NCBI RefSeq assembly: GCF_030444335.1
Contig: NZ_CP128595.1
Span: 930,001 to 994,000, forward strand
DNA length: 64,000 bases
Source: Polaribacter huanghezhanensis
Lineage (GTDB): Bacteria > Bacteroidota > Bacteroidia > Flavobacteriales > Flavobacteriaceae
Direction: 5' to 3'
Both the position numbers and the translations under genes were made by a program. Shown piece after piece: positions 17,084 to 25,782 of this stretch (the first letter of the stretch is position 1; every line of letters begins with the position of its first letter). The notes beneath the pieces are model-generated. The model was not told the DNA's origin. It made no database searches and saw only the letters and a list, made by a program, of their open reading frames with translations.

Positions 17084-18190
17084 TTGAAAAAAGAAAAATT
17101 ACTAGCCATTTTGCGTCTGCAAAATACAAAATCTGTGGGCGATATTTCAGCAAAAAAGCTCATTGTCGCCACCGGAGATGTTCGTCAGATTTTTAAAGAA
17201 AAGCCAACTACTTTATTAAAAATCAACGGAATTGGAACACATGTCGTCAATCAATTATTTGATAATCAGCACAAAATTCTTGCCGAAGAAGAACTCGATT
17301 ATATTCAGCAGAATAATATTGTAACTTCGTATTTTTTAGATGATGATTATCCAAAAAACCTACAACAATGTATTGATGCACCCATTTTATTTTTTAAAGA
17401 CGGAAATATCAACCTACAAAACGAGCGAATCATTAGTATTGTTGGCACCAGAAATATGACGCCTTATGGAAGTAGTTTTTGTAAAGAATTGATTAAAGAT
17501 TTAACAACATACAATCCAATTATTGTAAGTGGTTTTGCGTACGGAGTTGATATTTGTGCGCATAAAGAAGCAGTCAAAAACAAACTACAAACCATTGCCG
17601 TTTTAGCACATGGATTTGAACAAATTTACCCAAAAACACATAAAAAGTACATCAATCAAGTGAATGAAAATGGCGGATTTATCACAGAATTTTGGCATGA
17701 TGAAGATCCGTTAAGAAAACATTTTTTACAGCGAAATAGAATTGTAGCGGGAATTTCTCAGGCAACAATTATCATAGAATCTGCAGAAAAAGGCGGCTCT
17801 TTGGTAACTGCGGATATCGCTAATTCATATGATAGAGACGTGTTTGCTGTTCCTGGAAGAACAACAGATTTGTATAGCAAAGGATGTAATCAATTGATAA
17901 AAAACCACAAAGCAGCGCTGTTAACATCCGCGGAAGATGTTGCAAAAATGTTGAATTGGGATCTTGATTCAAAACAGAAAAAAACAAAAACCATTCAAAA
18001 ACAATTGTTTGTTGAGCTGAATACGAACGAACAAAAAGTGTACGATTATTTGCTTAAAAACGGCAAACAATTCTTAGATATTATTGCCATAGAATGCAAT
18101 ATTCCTATTTACAAATTAGCACCTTTATTATTACAATTAGAAATGAAAGGCGTTGTACAACCTTTGCCAGGAAAATTGTTTGAAGTGTAG
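17084..18190 (+). CDS. dprA: DNA-processing protein DprA
   Basis: 368 residues. In natural transformation DprA protects incoming single-stranded DNA and loads RecA. An N-terminal helix-hairpin region (LLKINGIGTHVVNQLF) precedes the Rossmann-like core with ISIVGTRNMTPYGSSFCKEL, IVSGFAYGVDICAHKEAV, GGFITEFWHDEDPLRKHF, QRNRIVAGISQATIIIES and GGSLVTADIANSYDRDVFAVPG. The C-terminal winged helix ends in MKGVVQPLPGKLFEV. The start is TTG at 17084. TATCTTG about 25 bp upstream is a weak -7 candidate. No other competence gene is adjacent. Confidence 0.95.
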   Translation: MKKEKLLAILRLQNTKSVGDISAKKLIVATGDVRQIFKEKPTTLLKINGIGTHVVNQLFDNQHKILAEEELDYIQQNNIVTSYFLDDDYPKNLQQCIDAPILFFKDGNINLQNERIISIVGTRNMTPYGSSFCKELIKDLTTYNPIIVSGFAYGVDICAHKEAVKNKLQTIAVLAHGFEQIYPKTHKKYINQVNENGGFITEFWHDEDPLRKHFLQRNRIVAGISQATIIIESAEKGGSLVTADIANSYDRDVFAVPGRTTDLYSKGCNQLIKNHKAALLTSAEDVAKMLNWDLDSKQKKTKTIQKQLFVELNTNEQKVYDYLLKNGKQFLDIIAIECNIPIYKLAPLLLQLEMKGVVQPLPGKLFEV

Positions 18191-18200
18191 TTTTTATCCC

Positions 18201-18208
18201 TATTTTTG
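18201..18208 (+). promoter_or_regulatory. -7 element TATTTTTG
   Basis: TATTTTTG matches TAnnTTTG and lies 16 bp upstream of the ATG at 18225, just behind the dprA stop. Confidence 0.5.
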
Positions 18209-18224
18209 ATAAAAATCATACGAA

Positions 18225-19283
18225 ATGGCATCCGAAGAAAAATTAATGTCGCAAAAAAAACCTGCTTTTCCAGTCAATCAGTTATTAAATGACTACTTGA
18301 TTGAGAATAGTAGAAATATAAAAATCCCAATTTTTTATGATGACTTACTTCGCTTTCAAGGTTCTGTAGTTGTGTATGATAAAAATGACGAAGACACACT
18401 TTGGGTACGAACGTATTATTCTGAATTTGAACGACAAGAAATTGATTTAAGTTTAAAAAAAGTCTATACAATCTTGCATTCTAACGGAAATGAAGAAACC
18501 ATTAAATACTTAAATATTGATGCTGTTGATTATTGTACGTTTGGAAACTCGAAACCTTTTCGTGTAAAAGTTCGGAATATTTTAAACGATAATTACACGT
18601 ATTTTTATGTAAAAAAAACGGATGCTTCTCGTGTGTATGGATTAGAATTAGAACATATTTTATCGCCTTATAATTTAAATTTTTTGGTGTACAAAGACAC
18701 GCTAATTGAAGAACATATTGCAGGAATTCCTGGAGACGATTTTATTAAAGATTTTTTACCAAAATGTACAGCATCAGAAAAATCACAAATTGCAAAGGAG
18801 TTTGTAAAGTTTAACGAACGCTGTATGATTCGACTTTTAGGAGACATGCGTTCTTATAATTATGTGATTGTGCCCACGCACGATTTTGATCATATTGTGT
18901 ATAAAATTAGAGCCATAGATTTTGATCAGCAAAGCTTTGAAGGAAAGTTTAAAGTCTATTATCCGCAGTTTTTTAAAGAAAACAATAAAATGGTTTCTTT
19001 GGTAAGTGAAAAGTTACAAAATTCTTCTATTGAGCAATATAAAATTGAAGAACGATCTATCGTTGCAAAAAGAATTTTAAGTTCTGAAAATAGAATCAAT
19101 CAGTTGATAAATGCCATGAAACACGACACCATTTCTACAGATAAAAATGTAACGCTGTTAAAAAATCAAATTTTTGATTTTACCTTAGATGTAAACTTTA
19201 AGAAAAGCAATAATATGGGAGAAATTATTGAAACGGCTTTAGAGTTTGTAAAACGGAATTATCAAGACGAAAATCCTAAATAA
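18225..19283 (+). CDS. Conserved hypothetical protein with kinase-like catalytic motifs
   Basis: 352 residues, no signal or membrane segment. I do not recognise a named family, but the middle reads like a small-molecule or protein kinase C-lobe. EEHIAGIPGDDFIKDFL (about 169-185) resembles a hinge. LLGDMRSYNYVIV (204-216) has the D-x4-N spacing of the catalytic loop HGDxxxxN, with the usual His replaced by Leu. RAIDFDQQSF (229-238) resembles the metal-binding DFG/DFD strand. The N-terminal 110 residues are beta-rich (RFQGSVVVYDKNDEDTLWVRTYY). It could be an atypical or inactive aminoglycoside-phosphotransferase-like kinase. It lies between dprA and a convergent permease gene with its own -7 box. 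Confidence 0.6.
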   Translation: MASEEKLMSQKKPAFPVNQLLNDYLIENSRNIKIPIFYDDLLRFQGSVVVYDKNDEDTLWVRTYYSEFERQEIDLSLKKVYTILHSNGNEETIKYLNIDAVDYCTFGNSKPFRVKVRNILNDNYTYFYVKKTDASRVYGLELEHILSPYNLNFLVYKDTLIEEHIAGIPGDDFIKDFLPKCTASEKSQIAKEFVKFNERCMIRLLGDMRSYNYVIVPTHDFDHIVYKIRAIDFDQQSFEGKFKVYYPQFFKENNKMVSLVSEKLQNSSIEQYKIEERSIVAKRILSSENRINQLINAMKHDTISTDKNVTLLKNQIFDFTLDVNFKKSNNMGEIIETALEFVKRNYQDENPK

Positions 19284-19287
19284 AATA

Positions 19288-20145
19288 TTACTTTTTAGAG
19301 CGAATACTTTCAATCACAACGGTAGATAAAATCAACAAACCACCCAAAAAGGTGTTTAAAGTCGGAATTTCATTCAAGAATAAAAACGCTAAAAGAATTC
19401 CGAATATGGGTTGAATGCTGCTAATAATACTTGCAGTAGAAACTGAAAAATAAGAGAATTTTTTCACCATCATTGTATGCCCAATTGCTGTAGTTAATAA
19501 AGCTAATAATATTACATAAGGATATTGTGTTTCTATTACAGAAGTATCAAAAAAGAACAATAATGGTGCTAATAAAATAGTGATAAAAAGCACTTGGTAA
19601 AACATCAACATGGTTCCATTATAAACAGCAACATGTTGTTTTAAAATTAAGATTCTTAACGAATAACACAGGGCTGAAATCACCCCTAAAATAATTCCTT
19701 GTACATGATTGCTTTCTAAATCAAATTCGGGGGCTAAAATGTAAATTCCGAGCAATACAATCAATCCTAAAACAATATGAATTGGATTGAATTTTGTTTT
19801 GATAAACAAGGGTTCTAACAAAGCAGTAATCACCGGAAATGTATATAAAGACAACATTCCTAAAGCAACATTTGAGAGTTTTAAAGCGTAGAAATACGTG
19901 GTCCAATGTGCTGCCATAAAAATGGCTCCAAGTGTAAATGTGAAGAAATCTTTTTTAGAGTAAATTTTAAGATTTATTTTTTTAAATCGACAATACGCAT
20001 ACAAGAAAAGAACCGCTAAAGAAGAACGCCACCAAACCATAATTGAAGGCGGCATTTCTATATATTTTCCTAAAACACCAGAAGTACTTATAAATAAAGT
20101 AGCGAGTAAAAGTTCAGAAATGTGTTTTAGATGTTCGTTTTTCAT
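19288..20145 (-). CDS. EamA/DMT-family permease
   Basis: 285 residues with ten predicted membrane helices, made of two EamA halves (start SELLLATLFISTSGVLGKYIEM, second half GIILGVISALCYSLRILIL). The loop after helix 1 includes PPSIMVWWRSSLAVLF, the usual EamA segment. It is an inner-membrane metabolite exporter or importer of the drug/metabolite transporter superfamily; the substrate cannot be inferred. It is convergent with the kinase-like gene. Upstream lies the CTCGACTCC palindrome pair that separates it from mfd. Confidence 0.88.
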   Translation of the reverse strand: MKNEHLKHISELLLATLFISTSGVLGKYIEMPPSIMVWWRSSLAVLFLYAYCRFKKINLKIYSKKDFFTFTLGAIFMAAHWTTYFYALKLSNVALGMLSLYTFPVITALLEPLFIKTKFNPIHIVLGLIVLLGIYILAPEFDLESNHVQGIILGVISALCYSLRILILKQHVAVYNGTMLMFYQVLFITILLAPLLFFFDTSVIETQYPYVILLALLTTAIGHTMMVKKFSYFSVSTASIISSIQPIFGILLAFLFLNEIPTLNTFLGGLLILSTVVIESIRSKK

Positions 20146-20156
20146 ATTGTTTGTCT

Positions 20157-20223
20157 CCTCGAGCGGAGTCGAGAGGTTAATATTAGTTTTTTAAAATTTA
20201 ATAGTTCTCGACTCCGCTCGAAC
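20157..20223. repeat. Paired palindromic intergenic repeat, CTCGACTCC family
   Basis: CCTCGAGCGGAGTCGAGAGG at the left and GTTCTCGACTCCGCTCGAAC at the right are inverted copies about 25 bp apart. Each copy can also fold on itself (CTCGA/TCGAG around a 6-nt loop). The same core occurs, more decayed, at 2253-2310. Confidence 0.7.
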
Positions 20224-20231
20224 GGACATGT

Positions 20232-23200
20232 TTATTTAATTTTTTCAAGAATAGACAATGCTTTACCTACAGTATCTATATGAATAAAGGTAATTAATAA
20301 ACGCAAACCATTTTTGGTTTCTTTTTCTTTCATCACACAACTTTTAGGGTTTTGCTGAACGTATTTTAACATGTTTGTAAAATCTTCTGTTTGATAAAAA
20401 GGACTTTGTTGATCAGAAACATAATAGCCAATCATGCGTTTTTTCTTCAAGATAATTTTTTCTAATCCCAATTTTTTTGCCAACCATTTGATGCGAACAG
20501 AATCTAATAAATCTACAACTTGAATCGGAACTTCTCCAAACCGATCCGTGATTTCTGTTTCAAAATTCACCAATTCTTCTTCTGTTTTTAAGTCGCCCAA
20601 TTTGTTGTATAAATTCAAACGTTCTGTAATAGAATTTACATAATCATCCGGAAATAAAATTTCGAAATCGGTATCAATCGTTACTTCTTTTACAAACTCT
20701 TTTGGTTTCGATTCATCAGCCGGATACAATGCTGCAAACTCGTTTTCTTTCAATTCTTCAATTGCTTCAGACAATATTTTTTGATAGGTGTCAAAACCAA
20801 TATCATTGATAAATCCACTTTGTTCTCCACCCAATAAATCTCCAGCTCCACGAATTTCCAAATCTTTCATGGCGATATTAATTCCGCTACCCAAATCAGA
20901 AAATAATTCTAATGCTGTAATCCGTTTTCTGGCATCATCTGTCATCATATGATAAGGCGGCGTGATAAAATAACAGAATGCTTTTTTGTTTGATCGACCA
21001 ACTCTTCCACGCATTTGATGTAAATCAGACAGCCCAAAATTATTGGCGTTATTTACAAAAATGGTGTTTGCATTCGGAACATCCAATCCACTTTCTACAA
21101 TGGTTGTAGAAACCAACACATCAAATTCATTATTCATAAATCGGAGCATCAAATCTTCCAACTTTTTTCCTTCCATTTGACCGTGACCAATTCCGATTTT
21201 TGCAGAAGGAATTAAACGCTGTAATAAACCTGCAACTTCTTTAATGTTTTCGATTCTATTATGGATAAAAAACACTTGTCCGCCTCGAGAAATCTCATAC
21301 GAAACAGCATCTCTAATCGTTTCTTCAGAAAAGCGAATGACATTAGTTTCTATTGGATGACGATTTGGCGGCGGTGTATTTATGACCGATAAATCTCTTG
21401 CTGCCATCAAACTAAACTGCAAGGTTCTTGGAATTGGCGTTGCAGTTAATGTTAGCGTGTCAACATTTTCTTTGATGGTTTTTAATTTGTCTTTTACAGC
21501 AACACCAAATTTTTGTTCTTCATCAATAATTAACAATCCTAAATCTTTAAACTGAATACTCTTATTGGTTAATTGATGCGTTCCAATAACAATATCAACA
21601 GAACCATTTCCAATTCCTTCTATGACGCCACGTTTCTGATTTGCGGTTCTAAATCTGTTTAAATAATCTATGGTAACAGGGAAGTTCTTTAGCCGCTCCG
21701 TAAATGTTCTAAAATGTTGATAGGCTAAAATTGTAGTTGGAACTAAAATAGCGACTTGTTTTCCGTTGTCAACGGCTTTAAATGCGGCTCTAATTGCAAT
21801 TTCTGTTTTTCCAAAACCAACATCACCACAAACCAAACGATCCATTGGTTGTTCGTTTTCCATATCGGCTTTTACATCTTGAGTTGCAGATAATTGATCT
21901 GGTGTGTCTTCGTAAATAAAACTCGCCTCCAACTCATGTTGCATAAAGGTATCTGGTCTGTATTGAAATCCTTTTTGCAGCTTTCTTTTTGCGTATAATT
22001 GAATTAAATTGAACGCAATATGTTTAACTCTTGCTTTGGTTTTTTGTTTGATTTTTTTCCAAGCACCAGAACCTAATTTGTAAATTTTTGGAGCTTTTCC
22101 GTCTTTTCCATTAAATTTTGAAATTTTATGCAACGAATGAATGCTGATGTATAAAATATCGCGATCGCCATAAAATAATTTAATTGCTTCTTGCTTGTTT
22201 CCTTCAACATCAATTTTTTGTAAACCACCAAACTTTCCAATTCCATGATCTATATGTGTAACATAATCGCCAATTTCTAAATTATTGATTTCCTTTAACG
22301 TAATGGATTGCTTTTTTGCGTATCCATTTTTTAATCTGAATTTATGATAACGTTCAAAGATTTGATGATCTGTATAACAAACTATTTTTTCATCAATATC
22401 TATAAATCCCTCATGCAGTGGAAAAACGATGGTTTCGTAACTTACATCTTCTTCTACATCGTTAAAAATATCATGAAAACGTTCAGCTTGTTTGTCGTTT
22501 GCACAAAAAATATAATTGGTGTACCCTTGCTTAGAATAGTTGTTTAAATTGGTGATTAACAAGTCGAATTGCTTGTTAAAAGAAGGTTGCGGCAACACAT
22601 TAAACCGAACATTTGTAGTTGTTTGTGCTTTTTCTGGTTGATTGATTGCAACTGTAGAAAATTGATTGATTTGTTCTTTTATATACGCACCATTGCAAAA
22701 CAATTCTTCGGGTTTTGCGTGTTTTATTTCTTTGGATAATTCTTTAAAAGCGTCAGTTGCTTTTGCATAAAAAGTGTCTAATTTTCCCGTTAATAAATCA
22801 ATATTTTGATAAAAAATAATTGTTTTGGGTGAAATGTATTTTAGAAAACTTTCTCGTTTTTCTTGCAGCGTTTTGTTCTCAACATTTGGCATAATGCTGA
22901 TTTTTTTCAGCTTGTCAATAGAGAGCTGCGTTTCAACATCAAAAGTCCGAATACTTTCTACTTCATCTCCAAAAAATTCAATCCTGTAAGGTTCGTCATT
23001 AGAAAAAGAAAAGACATCTATAATTCCGCCACGGACAGAAAATTCGCCGGGTTCGGTAACAAAATCAACTCGCTTAAAATGATATTCAAACAACACTTCG
23101 TTTACAAAATCAAGCGAAAGATTTTCTCCAATACTTAATTTTAAAGTGTTTTTTTCAAGTTCTCTTTTGGTAACAACTTTTTCAAACAATGCATCTGGAT

Positions 23201-23570
23201 AGGTAACAATAACCGCTGGTTTTTTTTGCGAATTAATTCTGTTTAAAACTTCTGATCGCAGTAAAATATTTGCATTGTCTATTTCTTCAATTTGATAAGG
23301 TCTTCGGTAAGAACCAGGATAAAACAACACTTTTTTATCGCCCAATAATTGTTCAAAATCATTTAGATAATATGCCGCTTCTTCTTTATCATTAAAGATG
23401 ATAAGAAAAGGTTTTTCTGTTTTTTTAAAAGTTTCGGAAATAACAAAAGACAACGACGAACCCACCAAATTCGTGATTTGAAAAAGGTTTTTTTCGTGTT
23501 GAAGTTCCGATAAAATCTGTGTTGTTTTTTCAGATTTCTTATATCGATTGATAATAATCTCTCTACTCAA
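20232..23570 (-). CDS. mfd: Transcription-repair coupling factor Mfd
   Basis: About 1112 residues. Mfd releases stalled RNA polymerase and recruits UvrA to lesions. The N-terminal UvrB-like module has PGSYRRPYQIEEIDNANILLR and VTEPGEFSVRGGIIDVF. The RNA-polymerase-interacting CarD-like domain starts at LEIGDYVTHIDHGIGKFGGL. The helicase core has CGDVGFGKTEIAIRAAF, LLIIDEEQKFGV, TLTATPIPRTLQFSL and QMRGRVGRSNKKAFCYF. The C-terminal TRCF domain is complete. A TTG at 23588 would add six residues but sits inside a perfect -7 box (23586-23593), so I favour the TTG at 23570. The exact start remains uncertain. Confidence 0.93.
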   Translation of the reverse strand: MSREIIINRYKKSEKTTQILSELQHEKNLFQITNLVGSSLSFVISETFKKTEKPFLIIFNDKEEAAYYLNDFEQLLGDKKVLFYPGSYRRPYQIEEIDNANILLRSEVLNRINSQKKPAVIVTYPDALFEKVVTKRELEKNTLKLSIGENLSLDFVNEVLFEYHFKRVDFVTEPGEFSVRGGIIDVFSFSNDEPYRIEFFGDEVESIRTFDVETQLSIDKLKKISIMPNVENKTLQEKRESFLKYISPKTIIFYQNIDLLTGKLDTFYAKATDAFKELSKEIKHAKPEELFCNGAYIKEQINQFSTVAINQPEKAQTTTNVRFNVLPQPSFNKQFDLLITNLNNYSKQGYTNYIFCANDKQAERFHDIFNDVEEDVSYETIVFPLHEGFIDIDEKIVCYTDHQIFERYHKFRLKNGYAKKQSITLKEINNLEIGDYVTHIDHGIGKFGGLQKIDVEGNKQEAIKLFYGDRDILYISIHSLHKISKFNGKDGKAPKIYKLGSGAWKKIKQKTKARVKHIAFNLIQLYAKRKLQKGFQYRPDTFMQHELEASFIYEDTPDQLSATQDVKADMENEQPMDRLVCGDVGFGKTEIAIRAAFKAVDNGKQVAILVPTTILAYQHFRTFTERLKNFPVTIDYLNRFRTANQKRGVIEGIGNGSVDIVIGTHQLTNKSIQFKDLGLLIIDEEQKFGVAVKDKLKTIKENVDTLTLTATPIPRTLQFSLMAARDLSVINTPPPNRHPIETNVIRFSEETIRDAVSYEISRGGQVFFIHNRIENIKEVAGLLQRLIPSAKIGIGHGQMEGKKLEDLMLRFMNNEFDVLVSTTIVESGLDVPNANTIFVNNANNFGLSDLHQMRGRVGRSNKKAFCYFITPPYHMMTDDARKRITALELFSDLGSGINIAMKDLEIRGAGDLLGGEQSGFINDIGFDTYQKILSEAIEELKENEFAALYPADESKPKEFVKEVTIDTDFEILFPDDYVNSITERLNLYNKLGDLKTEEELVNFETEITDRFGEVPIQVVDLLDSVRIKWLAKKLGLEKIILKKKRMIGYYVSDQQSPFYQTEDFTNMLKYVQQNPKSCVMKEKETKNGLRLLITFIHIDTVGKALSILEKIK

Positions 23571-23585
23571 TTCAACTATTTTCAG

Positions 23586-23593
23586 CAAATGTA
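23586..23593 (-). promoter_or_regulatory. -7 element TACATTTG for mfd
   Basis: On the minus strand TACATTTG matches TAnnTTTG and overlaps the upstream TTG candidate of mfd, which argues for a start further downstream. Confidence 0.5.
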
Positions 23594-23692
23594 CTATAAC
23601 TATTTGTAATAATTTAATCTGTAAACTCGGTTTAAAAAAAATACAATAACTTTAGAAAAAATTAGTTCTTAAAAAGAAATGCAGAAAAAGAC

Positions 23693-24262
23693 ATGTTCAA
23701 ATCTTTAAAAATATTTTTAGTAGTGCTATTTATTGGTTTTCAAACTGTTGCACAGAATAAAGAAAACAGATGGGTGGTTGGTGCAAGTGTTGGCGTTGCC
23801 AAATTTGCATCAGAAGATGTTAAGGCTGTTGGAGATCAATTTATTTTCCAAGTTCCATCACTAAATGTATCCAGGTATTTTTTTAACGGGCTAACCTTAG
23901 ACGCTGGTCTTTCTTTTAGTGTTATTGATAGAATTCCTGGGTTTTATTCAAATAGCGTTTCGTATGTATCTATTGATGGTGCTGTTAAATACGATTTTGG
24001 GACTTTGAATGATAATTTAGTTCCCTATGTGATTCTTGGAGGAAGTCTTTTAAAAACAACCTATAAAATGACTACAACAACTAATATCGGTGCTGGCGGA
24101 ACATTTTGGTTGAATCCTAACTATGGGATAAACACACAATTACAGTATAAATATTCACCAGAAACAGATGAAAGTATGCGTTCGCACACCTATTTTTCAG
24201 TTGGCGTAGTTTATAGTCTTCAACCACGAATATTAGTTCCTAGATTGTGGAGTAATAATTGA
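23693..24262 (+). CDS. Small outer-membrane beta-barrel protein
   Basis: 189 residues. The signal peptide MFKSLKIFLVVLFIGFQTVAQ is followed by alternating amphipathic strands (RWVVGASVGVAKFAS, GLTLDAGLSFSVIDRIP, NLVPYVILGGSLL, GAGGTFWLNPNYGINTQLQYKY, HTYFSVGVVYSL). It resembles the barrel part of the OmpA/TSP3 protein at 33546 (compare YVYLGGGYTS and AGFNVWLNENIGINLQS) but lacks the calcium-binding repeats and the peptidoglycan-binding domain. It is likely a structural barrel of about eight strands. Its last 30 bp overlap the end of the convergent gene. Confidence 0.75.
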   Translation: MFKSLKIFLVVLFIGFQTVAQNKENRWVVGASVGVAKFASEDVKAVGDQFIFQVPSLNVSRYFFNGLTLDAGLSFSVIDRIPGFYSNSVSYVSIDGAVKYDFGTLNDNLVPYVILGGSLLKTTYKMTTTTNIGAGGTFWLNPNYGINTQLQYKYSPETDESMRSHTYFSVGVVYSLQPRILVPRLWSNN

Positions 24263-25021
24263 CCGTTCTTTATTTTTTTTCTGAGTAGTAATATTCCAAC
24301 TAAAACCAGTAGAAAAATAATTCATCTTATAATTTAAGCCTGTTCCGTAAGAAATATCTAATTGTAGATTGTTTTTTAGCAAATAAGTAAGTCCAATATC
24401 AAAATTAGCTAAATGATTTTCAAACTCTGCAAATTCGCCATAAGGTTCAATATAAACCCCAACTTTATCAGACAACGAAACACTTAATGCCATAGAATAG
24501 GTGAAATTACCAATTCCAGTTCCGAGATAATCATAACCAACATTGTATCCTAAACCAAAATTATTAGAAATAACATGCGAAATTGATAGTTTATTAATTA
24601 TGCCTAACCTATCATTTGTCAGTTCTCTTTTTGCTGTCGGTAAAATGAAATGTGATAAAAAAGCAATTTCAGTATTCACATTTTTCTTTTTGAGTAATTG
24701 AATTTTTGTTCCTATTTGGAGATCGCTAATACCACTTTTTTTTAACGAGTTGCTAATTGTTTTGTTGGTTTCAAATTCTGTTAGTAAACGGAGTTCAAAG
24801 TTTTTTGAAATTCCATATCTCCATAAAACAGAAGGATGTGCATTTGCTTGTGCTCTAGCATCTCTTTGAAAGAACACGCCAGCTTCTATTTGTAAGCTTT
24901 TTAACGGAATTATTGATGAGCTTTCAGTTTGATCAGGTCTGTCTGTAATTATTTCTTGCGCAGAGATTGTTGTAATTGCAAAAAATAACAAAAGGGCGTG
25001 CTTTTTTTTAGATAGATTCAT
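24233..25021 (-). CDS. Outer-membrane channel/transporter-like protein (MetA-deg-like barrel)
   Basis: 262 residues. The signal peptide ends near TTISAQE. The mature start IITDRPDQTESSSIIPLKSLQIEAG is the hallmark of the beta-barrel family annotated as phenol-degradation MetA-like or simply transporter. Later strands include KNFELRLLTEFE, GISDLQIGTKIQLLKKK and IGNFTYSMALSVSLSDKVGVYIEPYGEF. It is read divergently from the DtxR/FeoA/FeoB operon, with a perfect 34-bp palindrome between the two starts, so it is probably regulated by the same metal repressor and may help move metal across the outer membrane. That role is inferred from context only. Confidence 0.75.
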   Translation of the reverse strand: MNLSKKKHALLLFFAITTISAQEIITDRPDQTESSSIIPLKSLQIEAGVFFQRDARAQANAHPSVLWRYGISKNFELRLLTEFETNKTISNSLKKSGISDLQIGTKIQLLKKKNVNTEIAFLSHFILPTAKRELTNDRLGIINKLSISHVISNNFGLGYNVGYDYLGTGIGNFTYSMALSVSLSDKVGVYIEPYGEFAEFENHLANFDIGLTYLLKNNLQLDISYGTGLNYKMNYFSTGFSWNITTQKKNKERSIITPQSRN

Positions 25022-25047
25022 TTTTATTGTGAAGTTTATACAAATAT

Positions 25048-25081
25048 AAAATATTTTTTAGACAAGGCTAAAAAATATTTT
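25048..25081. promoter_or_regulatory. Perfect palindromic operator, probable DtxR/MntR-type site
   Basis: AAAATATTTTTTAG, the centre ACAAGG, then CTAAAAAATATTTT: 14-bp arms without mismatch. The inner part, TTTTTAG-N6-CTAAAAA, resembles DtxR-family operators (TTAGG/CCTAA half sites). It lies 27 bp above the ATG of the divergent barrel gene and 20 bp upstream of the -7 element of the repressor operon, so one site could control both directions and allow autoregulation. Confidence 0.75.
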
Positions 25082-25100
25082 TTTATTTTGTAAATAATCA

Positions 25101-25108
25101 TACCTTTG
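25101..25108 (+). promoter_or_regulatory. -7 element TACCTTTG for the DtxR-Feo operon
   Basis: TACCTTTGCA, a full match to TAnnTTTG, lies 18 bp before the repressor ATG at 25126 and 20 bp after the palindromic operator. Confidence 0.65.
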
Positions 25109-25125
25109 CATTATAAATAGAACCT

Positions 25126-25782
25126 ATGTTTAGTCAGTCAGAAGAAAATTATTTAAAAACAATCTATCATTTAGGAATTACTTCACTCAAAGGAGTAAGT
25201 ACAAATGCTATTGCAAAAAAATTAAGCACAAAAGCTTCTTCTGTAACAGATATGATTAAAAAACTAGCAGATAAAAAGCTGCTGATTTACAAGAAATATC
25301 AAGGAGTTTTATTAACTGAAGAAGGAAAAAAATCAGCAGCATTAATTGTTAGAAATCATCGCTTGTGGGAGGTTTTTTTGGTAGAAAAATTAAATTTTAA
25401 TTGGGATGAAGTGCACGATGTTGCAGAACAATTAGAACATATAAAGTCGACTAAATTGATAAATGAAATTGATGCTTTGCTCGGTTTTCCAAAATACGAT
25501 CCGCATGGAGATCCGATTCCAGATATCAACGGAAATCTTCATCAAATGGAAAAGAATTTGTTATCAACGTTAAAAATAAATGATACAGGAATTTGTGTTG
25601 GTGTAAAAGACTCTTCAGTTGCTTTTTTACAATTTTTAGACAAACAAAAAATTGCATTAGGACAAGAAGTTGAGGTGTTAGAAAAAGAAGATTTTGATGC
25701 TTCTATGACGATAAAAATCAACAATAAAAAGATGACCGTTTCAAATAAAATAGCTACTAATTTATACATTCAGAAGCAATGA
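25126..25782 (+). CDS. DtxR/MntR-family metal-dependent transcriptional repressor
   Basis: 218 residues. The N-terminal winged helix begins SQSEENYLKTIYHLG and has the recognition region STNAIAKKLSTKASSVTDMIKKL, then YKKYQGVLLTEEGKK. The dimerisation and metal domain has RNHRLWEVFLVEKLNFNWDEVHDVAEQLEH with His/Glu ligands, and [15 protein letters not shown]-terminal SH3/FeoA-like part ends the protein. It probably represses this operon and the divergent barrel gene when Fe2+ or Mn2+ is plentiful, through the palindrome at 25048. Its stop overlaps the next start by 4 bp (ATGA). Iron rather than manganese is suggested only by the FeoB genes downstream. Confidence 0.9.
   Translation: MFSQSEENYLKTIYHLGITSLKGVSTNAIAKKLSTKASSVTDMIKKLADKKLLIYKKYQGVLLTEEGKKSAALIVRNHRLWEVFLVEKLNFNWDEVHDVAEQLEHIKSTKLINEIDALLGFPKYDPHGDPIPDINGNLHQMEKNLLSTLKINDTGICVGVKDSSVAFLQFLDKQKIALGQEVEVLEKEDFDASMTIKINNKKMTVSNKIATNLYIQKQ

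Noticed and set aside
24233..24262. Possible gene fusion or truncation where the two outer-membrane genes overlap
   Set aside because: The 30-bp overlap is between convergent gene ends and both proteins end in plausible terminal strands, so this is simple tail-to-tail overlap.
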